DNA of 34,826 nt from an uncultured Lachnospiraceae bacterium. Lineage in GTDB: Bacteria > Bacillota > Clostridia > Lachnospirales > Lachnospiraceae. Below, one piece after another: positions 31,346-34,826 of the stretch. Position 1 is the first letter of the stretch; each line of letters begins with the position of its first letter. The stretch is from contig CAJUST010000008.1 of the NCBI GenBank assembly GCA_910589105.1, forward strand, positions 66,636 through 101,461, written 5' to 3'. Below the pieces are notes generated by a model, which worked only from the letters and a program-made list of their open reading frames with translations, had not been told where the DNA came from and searched no databases. The position numbers and the translations under genes were made by a program.

Positions 31346-32881
31346 ATGAAGCGAATAGGCGGCATTGTTTTTAATAGAATGTTTATGGTGGCTCTTGCAA
31401 TCCTTTTGCAGTTCTCATGGCTTTTTTATATGCTGTATGATTTTAGCATCCGCTATACATTTGTGGATATTATAATGCGGGTATTGGCGTTTATTTTAGT
31501 TTTGACTGTGTTGAATAACTGGACGAATCCTTATTATAAACTGGCGTGGACGTCGATTATCTTAATGGTTCCGGTGCTTGGCATTGCATTATACGCGGTG
31601 TTTGGCAGATCAGAGCTGACAAAAAAGACGCAGGCGCGTATGGACGTGGTGCACAGGGAGGTGTCTGCATGTCTCCATACAGACAAAGACGCGATTGCCG
31701 CTTTACAAAAAGAAGACGCAGGCGTGGCGCAGCAGTCGAAATACATTCAGGACTGGGCGCAGTTTCCCTTGTACCAAAATTCAGAAACAAATTATTTCCC
31801 GTCCGGTGAAGCGATGTTTGTAAATATGCTTGGCGCAATGGAACGCGCGGAGGACTTTATCTTTTTGGAATATTTCATTATTGACGGCGGAGAGATGTTA
31901 GATGCAATGTTAGACGTATTGCAAAGAAAGGTCAAAGAAGGCGTGTTAGTCCGGCTGATTTATGATGACGTCGGTTCCATTAAGACGCTTCCAAAGAATT
32001 TTGAAGCGCGCCTAAAAGCAATCGGTGTGGAATTTGCGGCGTTTAATCCGTTCCGCCCAATCTTGTCCATTATTTTAAATAACAGGGATCACAGAAAGAT
32101 TCTTGTCGTAGACGGCCAAATAGGATTTACCGGAGGCATAAATATCGCCGATGAATACATTAACAAAAAAGTCCGGTTTGGATATTGGAAGGATGCGGGG
32201 ATTGAAGTAAAGGGAGAAGCAGTCTGGAGCCTTACGACGATGTTTCTGGAGATGTGGAACTACATCCGGCAGACGACTGAAAACTATTACCGGTTTCTTC
32301 CAAAAATCTACCACAAAAAGAAAAATCCGGAAGATGGCTTTGTACAGCCATACAGTGACACGCCGTTAGACCATGAAAACGTCGGGGAAAATATTTATCT
32401 GAATATCATAAACCATGCCAAAAAATATGTCTATATTTATACGCCGTATCTGATTATTGACAATGAATTAATGGTTGCGTTGCAAAATGCGGCAAAATGC
32501 GGTGTAGACGTTCGGATTGTAACGCCGGAAATTCCAGATAAAAAGCTGATTTTCCTGCTGACCCAGTCGTATTATGAACAGCTTATTCAAAGCGGGGTGC
32601 AGATTTACCAATATACGCCTGGGTTTATCCATGCAAAATGTTTTGTCTGCGATGATAAAGTTGCGACAGTCGGGACGGTAAATTTAGATTACCGAAGTTT
32701 GTACCTGCATTTTGAATGCGGCGTTTTTATGTACCGTTCCCAAGCCGTTTTGCAGGTCAAACAAGATGCGCTTGACACAATACGCAAATGTAAAAAAATC
32801 ACACTCGCCTTTTGCCAGAACAGAAATGTCTTTATTACCATGGCACAGAGCATACTGCGGCTGTTTTCGCCGCTTTTATAA
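31346..32881 (+). CDS. cls: Cardiolipin synthase
   Basis: A 511-residue phospholipase-D-superfamily membrane enzyme that condenses two phosphatidylglycerols into cardiolipin. Two to three N-terminal helices (about 12-32, 38-58 and 66-86) are followed by the two HKD catalytic motifs: H249-R-K251 with D256 (DHRKILVVDGQIGFTGG) and H429-A-K431 with D436 (IHAKCFVCDDKVATVGTVN). Length and spacing fit bacterial Cls. AAAGGAG precedes the ATG, 31 bases after the subtilase stop. The transglutaminase-like gene follows after 41 bases. Confidence 0.95.
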   Translation: MKRIGGIVFNRMFMVALAILLQFSWLFYMLYDFSIRYTFVDIIMRVLAFILVLTVLNNWTNPYYKLAWTSIILMVPVLGIALYAVFGRSELTKKTQARMDVVHREVSACLHTDKDAIAALQKEDAGVAQQSKYIQDWAQFPLYQNSETNYFPSGEAMFVNMLGAMERAEDFIFLEYFIIDGGEMLDAMLDVLQRKVKEGVLVRLIYDDVGSIKTLPKNFEARLKAIGVEFAAFNPFRPILSIILNNRDHRKILVVDGQIGFTGGINIADEYINKKVRFGYWKDAGIEVKGEAVWSLTTMFLEMWNYIRQTTENYYRFLPKIYHKKKNPEDGFVQPYSDTPLDHENVGENIYLNIINHAKKYVYIYTPYLIIDNELMVALQNAAKCGVDVRIVTPEIPDKKLIFLLTQSYYEQLIQSGVQIYQYTPGFIHAKCFVCDDKVATVGTVNLDYRSLYLHFECGVFMYRSQAVLQVKQDALDTIRKCKKITLAFCQNRNVFITMAQSILRLFSPLL

Positions 32882-32922
32882 TAGATCACAGGAAATCCGT
32901 TAAACAGCAAAGGAGGAATCAT

Positions 32923-33984
32923 ATGTGTAAAAAGTTGTGGCTGTTCTGTGTGTTTTGTCTGGTCTGCCTGTGTGGCGGGCAGCAGGCAAAAGCGGCGGCT
33001 GGCGGCATGGCGGAAGTGGAAAGCTTAAGCGTTTCCATCGGGACGGACGGTTTTTGTCCAAGCGTGGGGAATTATGCCAGAATTAAGTCTTATGTCAGCG
33101 CTTCGGGGCAGACGGTTCGTATCCGTCTGCGGATTTATAACCAAAAGGGCAGATATGTGTTTCAAAAATTGTTTGATCATCGTTTAGGCATGTATTTAGA
33201 TTATAAGTGGAACGGAAAGCCAAGCAAGAAAAATGAAGCAAAAGCGGCGGCTGGCAGCTATGTAAAAGATGGGGCGTATACTGTAGAGGCAGCTGTTATG
33301 CCAGTCAATGAGACGGAGCCTTCTTCTTTAAAAACCTGCCAGATTACCGTCAATTCAAATGCAGCCAGTGGCAGCTCGGGGCTTTCCGGAGCAAAAACAG
33401 TTCCTATTTTGACTGGGGACGCCAAAGTGGACTATATGGCGGAAGCAATTATAAAATCCGCTAAAATAAAGGAATCCATGAGTGACGATGAGAAAGTCAG
33501 ACGCATTTACCATTGGATGACGGCGCATCAGAAACATACGCATTATTCCGAGGGAGGAAAGTTTAAAAAGTATTATAAACTGGCGTCTTCTAAGAAAAAA
33601 ATTCAAAAATACAAAAAAGCAAACGATATGAAATTAAAGCAGGGCAGTCTGATTTACAACTATGATTCCAAATTGACTGGCGTGGCGTGGCAAATGGAAC
33701 GCAGAATCGGAGAATGTACGGATCATGCGAAAATTTTTAAAATTTTATGCAACCATGTCGGCATTGAGTCTGAAATCTGCAGCGGCTTCTATCTAAACCG
33801 GAACGGATCGAAGCCGCCGCATTCTTGGAATCTGGCTGTTGTAGATGGGAAAACTTATTATTATGATGTAGATGTTGAAATTCAAAATTACGGCAAGGGA
33901 CAGGGAGATTATTATTGGTACAAAAAAACCAAGTCTGAGGCAAAAAAGACGCATAAATTTGTCAGCATTTGTCAGTATAGGTGA
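32923..33984 (+). CDS. Secreted transglutaminase-like domain protein
   Basis: A 353-residue protein with a signal peptide (MCKKLWLFCVFCLVCLCGG, predicted cut after ...QAKA near 24), an N-terminal beta-sandwich (about 30-145, VRIRLRIYNQKGRYVF), a Ser/Gly linker and a C-terminal transglutaminase-like fold. The Cys-His-Asp triad is visible: C265 in RIGECTDHAKIF, H300 in PPHSWNLAVVDG and D315 in YYYDVDVEI. Such proteins can be proteases or structural cross-linkers, and substrate is not predictable. The ATG at 32923 follows AGGAGG; an upstream frame lies inside cls. Its stop is only 7 bases from the stop of the convergent carboxypeptidase gene. Confidence 0.85.
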   Translation: MCKKLWLFCVFCLVCLCGGQQAKAAAGGMAEVESLSVSIGTDGFCPSVGNYARIKSYVSASGQTVRIRLRIYNQKGRYVFQKLFDHRLGMYLDYKWNGKPSKKNEAKAAAGSYVKDGAYTVEAAVMPVNETEPSSLKTCQITVNSNAASGSSGLSGAKTVPILTGDAKVDYMAEAIIKSAKIKESMSDDEKVRRIYHWMTAHQKHTHYSEGGKFKKYYKLASSKKKIQKYKKANDMKLKQGSLIYNYDSKLTGVAWQMERRIGECTDHAKIFKILCNHVGIESEICSGFYLNRNGSKPPHSWNLAVVDGKTYYYDVDVEIQNYGKGQGDYYWYKKTKSEAKKTHKFVSICQYR

Positions 33985-33991
33985 TTAAACG

Positions 33992-34826
33992 CTAACAAAA
34001 ATAACGCTCTAATATTTCAAGCATGTAATCTTTAAAATCGGCTCTTGTGATGTTTTCTGTAGCGATAATATCTACAGAGCCGATTTTTTCATTGCCGATC
34101 CGGTAGACGGCGTCTCCGATTTTGTCTCCTTTTTTTACAGGGGCGTCTACGGTATCCGGCAGTACAAGTTCTTTTTCAATGGCAGAAAAATCTGTCCCGT
34201 CTATGGAAAGGTATTGGAATGAATGTTTAAATTCCAATGCGACGGAATCCGAGGTTCCTTTTAAAACGGTGAGCGGTTTTAGTTGTTCTGTATGCTCATC
34301 TGTGAAAATTTTGCATTTCGCAAATCCGGCGTTTAAAAGTGTCGTGGCGTCCCGGAACCGTTCATTTGGATTTTCCGCTCCCATAATAACGGCAATCAGT
34401 TCCATATCGTCTTTTTCGGCAGTTGCGGAAACGCAAAATTTTGCAAGCCCTGTCGAACCTGTCTTAAGACCGGTAGCGTATTCATACTGCCGGATTAGTT
34501 TGTTAGTATTCGTCAAACCAAATTCTTTAGAGCCTTTTGCCGTCACATGCGTCATTGTGTCCATCCAGATTGTACAGTAGTCATGGATTTGCGGATAACG
34601 CGCCGTTAGTTCGCGTGACATCAGCGCCACATCATAAGCGCTTGTCATATGCCCGTCAGTATCCAGCCCGCAGCAGTTGACAAACGTGGTGTTTTTCATT
34701 CCAAGAGCTTTTGCTTTTTCATTCATGGATACGACGAAAGCTTCTTCGCTTCCTTCGATAAATTCAGCCATTGCCACACATGAGGCATATAGAAATAGTA
34801 GACAGATAAAATCCCCGTATCGTGCA
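33992..34826 (-). CDS. D-alanyl-D-alanine carboxypeptidase (peptidase S11), N-terminus beyond the window
   Basis: The frame is open to the right edge, so the N-terminal signal peptide and SxxK motif are not seen. The visible part has FVVSMNEKAKALGMKNTTFVNCCGLD, the KTG motif in LKTGSTGLAKFCVSA, AVIMGAENPNERFRDATTLL and the PBP5-like C-terminal domain (VDAPVKKGDKIGDAVYRIG). It is a different branch from the S11 enzyme at 5.2 kb. The codons just before MAEFIEGSEEAF (34778-34826) read ...LLFLYASCVA, where a SxN motif is expected. That motif is absent, so the last ~40 bases may be altered or not belong to this gene. The GTG at 34777 is not a likely true start. Confidence 0.85.
   Translation of the reverse strand, partial: ARYGDFICLLFLYASCVAMAEFIEGSEEAFVVSMNEKAKALGMKNTTFVNCCGLDTDGHMTSAYDVALMSRELTARYPQIHDYCTIWMDTMTHVTAKGSKEFGLTNTNKLIRQYEYATGLKTGSTGLAKFCVSATAEKDDMELIAVIMGAENPNERFRDATTLLNAGFAKCKIFTDEHTEQLKPLTVLKGTSDSVALEFKHSFQYLSIDGTDFSAIEKELVLPDTVDAPVKKGDKIGDAVYRIGNEKIGSVDIIATENITRADFKDYMLEILERYFC

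Overview
The window looks like a chromosomal segment of an anaerobic Clostridia member, most likely Lachnospiraceae. The evidence is gene content and order: a six-gene Rnf operon, a Na+-translocating biotin decarboxylase cluster, cmk-ispH-S1 linkage, a YjfB-type motility protein, a BspA-like surface protein and a DUF2461/ECF-sigma pair. Ribosome binding sites are strong AGGAGG types and promoters are sigma-A-like, often with an extended TGn -10. Base composition is moderate except for an A+T-rich island at about 24.1-25.6 kb. Both ends cut through genes. No rRNA, tRNA, CRISPR array, insertion sequence or phage gene was seen.

Layout. 0-5 kb: the tail of a surface protein with Ig-like and leucine-rich repeats, yjfB with its own promoter and terminator, then minus-strand genes: a DUF4422 glycosyltransferase-like protein, a small membrane protein, a DUF2461 protein and an ECF-like sigma factor with a Cys-containing C-terminal extension. 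5.2-6.5 kb: a D,D-carboxypeptidase. 6.5-11.9 kb: a biotin-dependent carboxyltransferase/decarboxylase operon with a 12S-like carboxyltransferase, an OadG-like lipoprotein, a biotin carrier, a Na+-pump beta subunit and a 5S/OadA-like subunit. 12-17.8 kb: a co-directional run with an RpiR regulator, an HI0933-type flavoprotein, a 47-residue protein, cmk, ispH, an S1-domain protein and cheR, closed by an intrinsic terminator. 17.8-18.9 kb: a convergent DEDD exonuclease-like protein.

19.0-24.1 kb: rnfC-D-G-E-A-B behind a clear promoter and followed by a long perfect hairpin. 24.1-25.6 kb: a gene-poor A+T-rich stretch with a ten-copy ~27-bp tandem repeat, an 81-bp duplication and a promoter-plus-terminator unit that looks like an unannotated ~90-nt small RNA. 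25.6-27.8 kb: an acidic lipoprotein and a membrane-anchored M15 peptidase. 27.8-28.8 kb: apbE on the minus strand. 28.9-34.8 kb: metF, dtd, a cytoplasmic subtilase, cls, a secreted transglutaminase-like protein and a second, edge-truncated D,D-carboxypeptidase.

How the genes fit together. The decarboxylase operon and Rnf are both ion-translocating energy-conservation systems. ApbE is the enzyme class that attaches FMN covalently to RnfD and RnfG, and both carry the acceptor motif here. Three peptidoglycan hydrolases, cls and ispH form a cell-envelope theme. Most of the window is ordinary core-genome content. The parts least explained by known families are the 24.1-25.6 kb island with its candidate small RNA, the mixed transcarboxylase/Na+-pump subunit set, and the ECF sigma factor with a fused Cys-rich tail.
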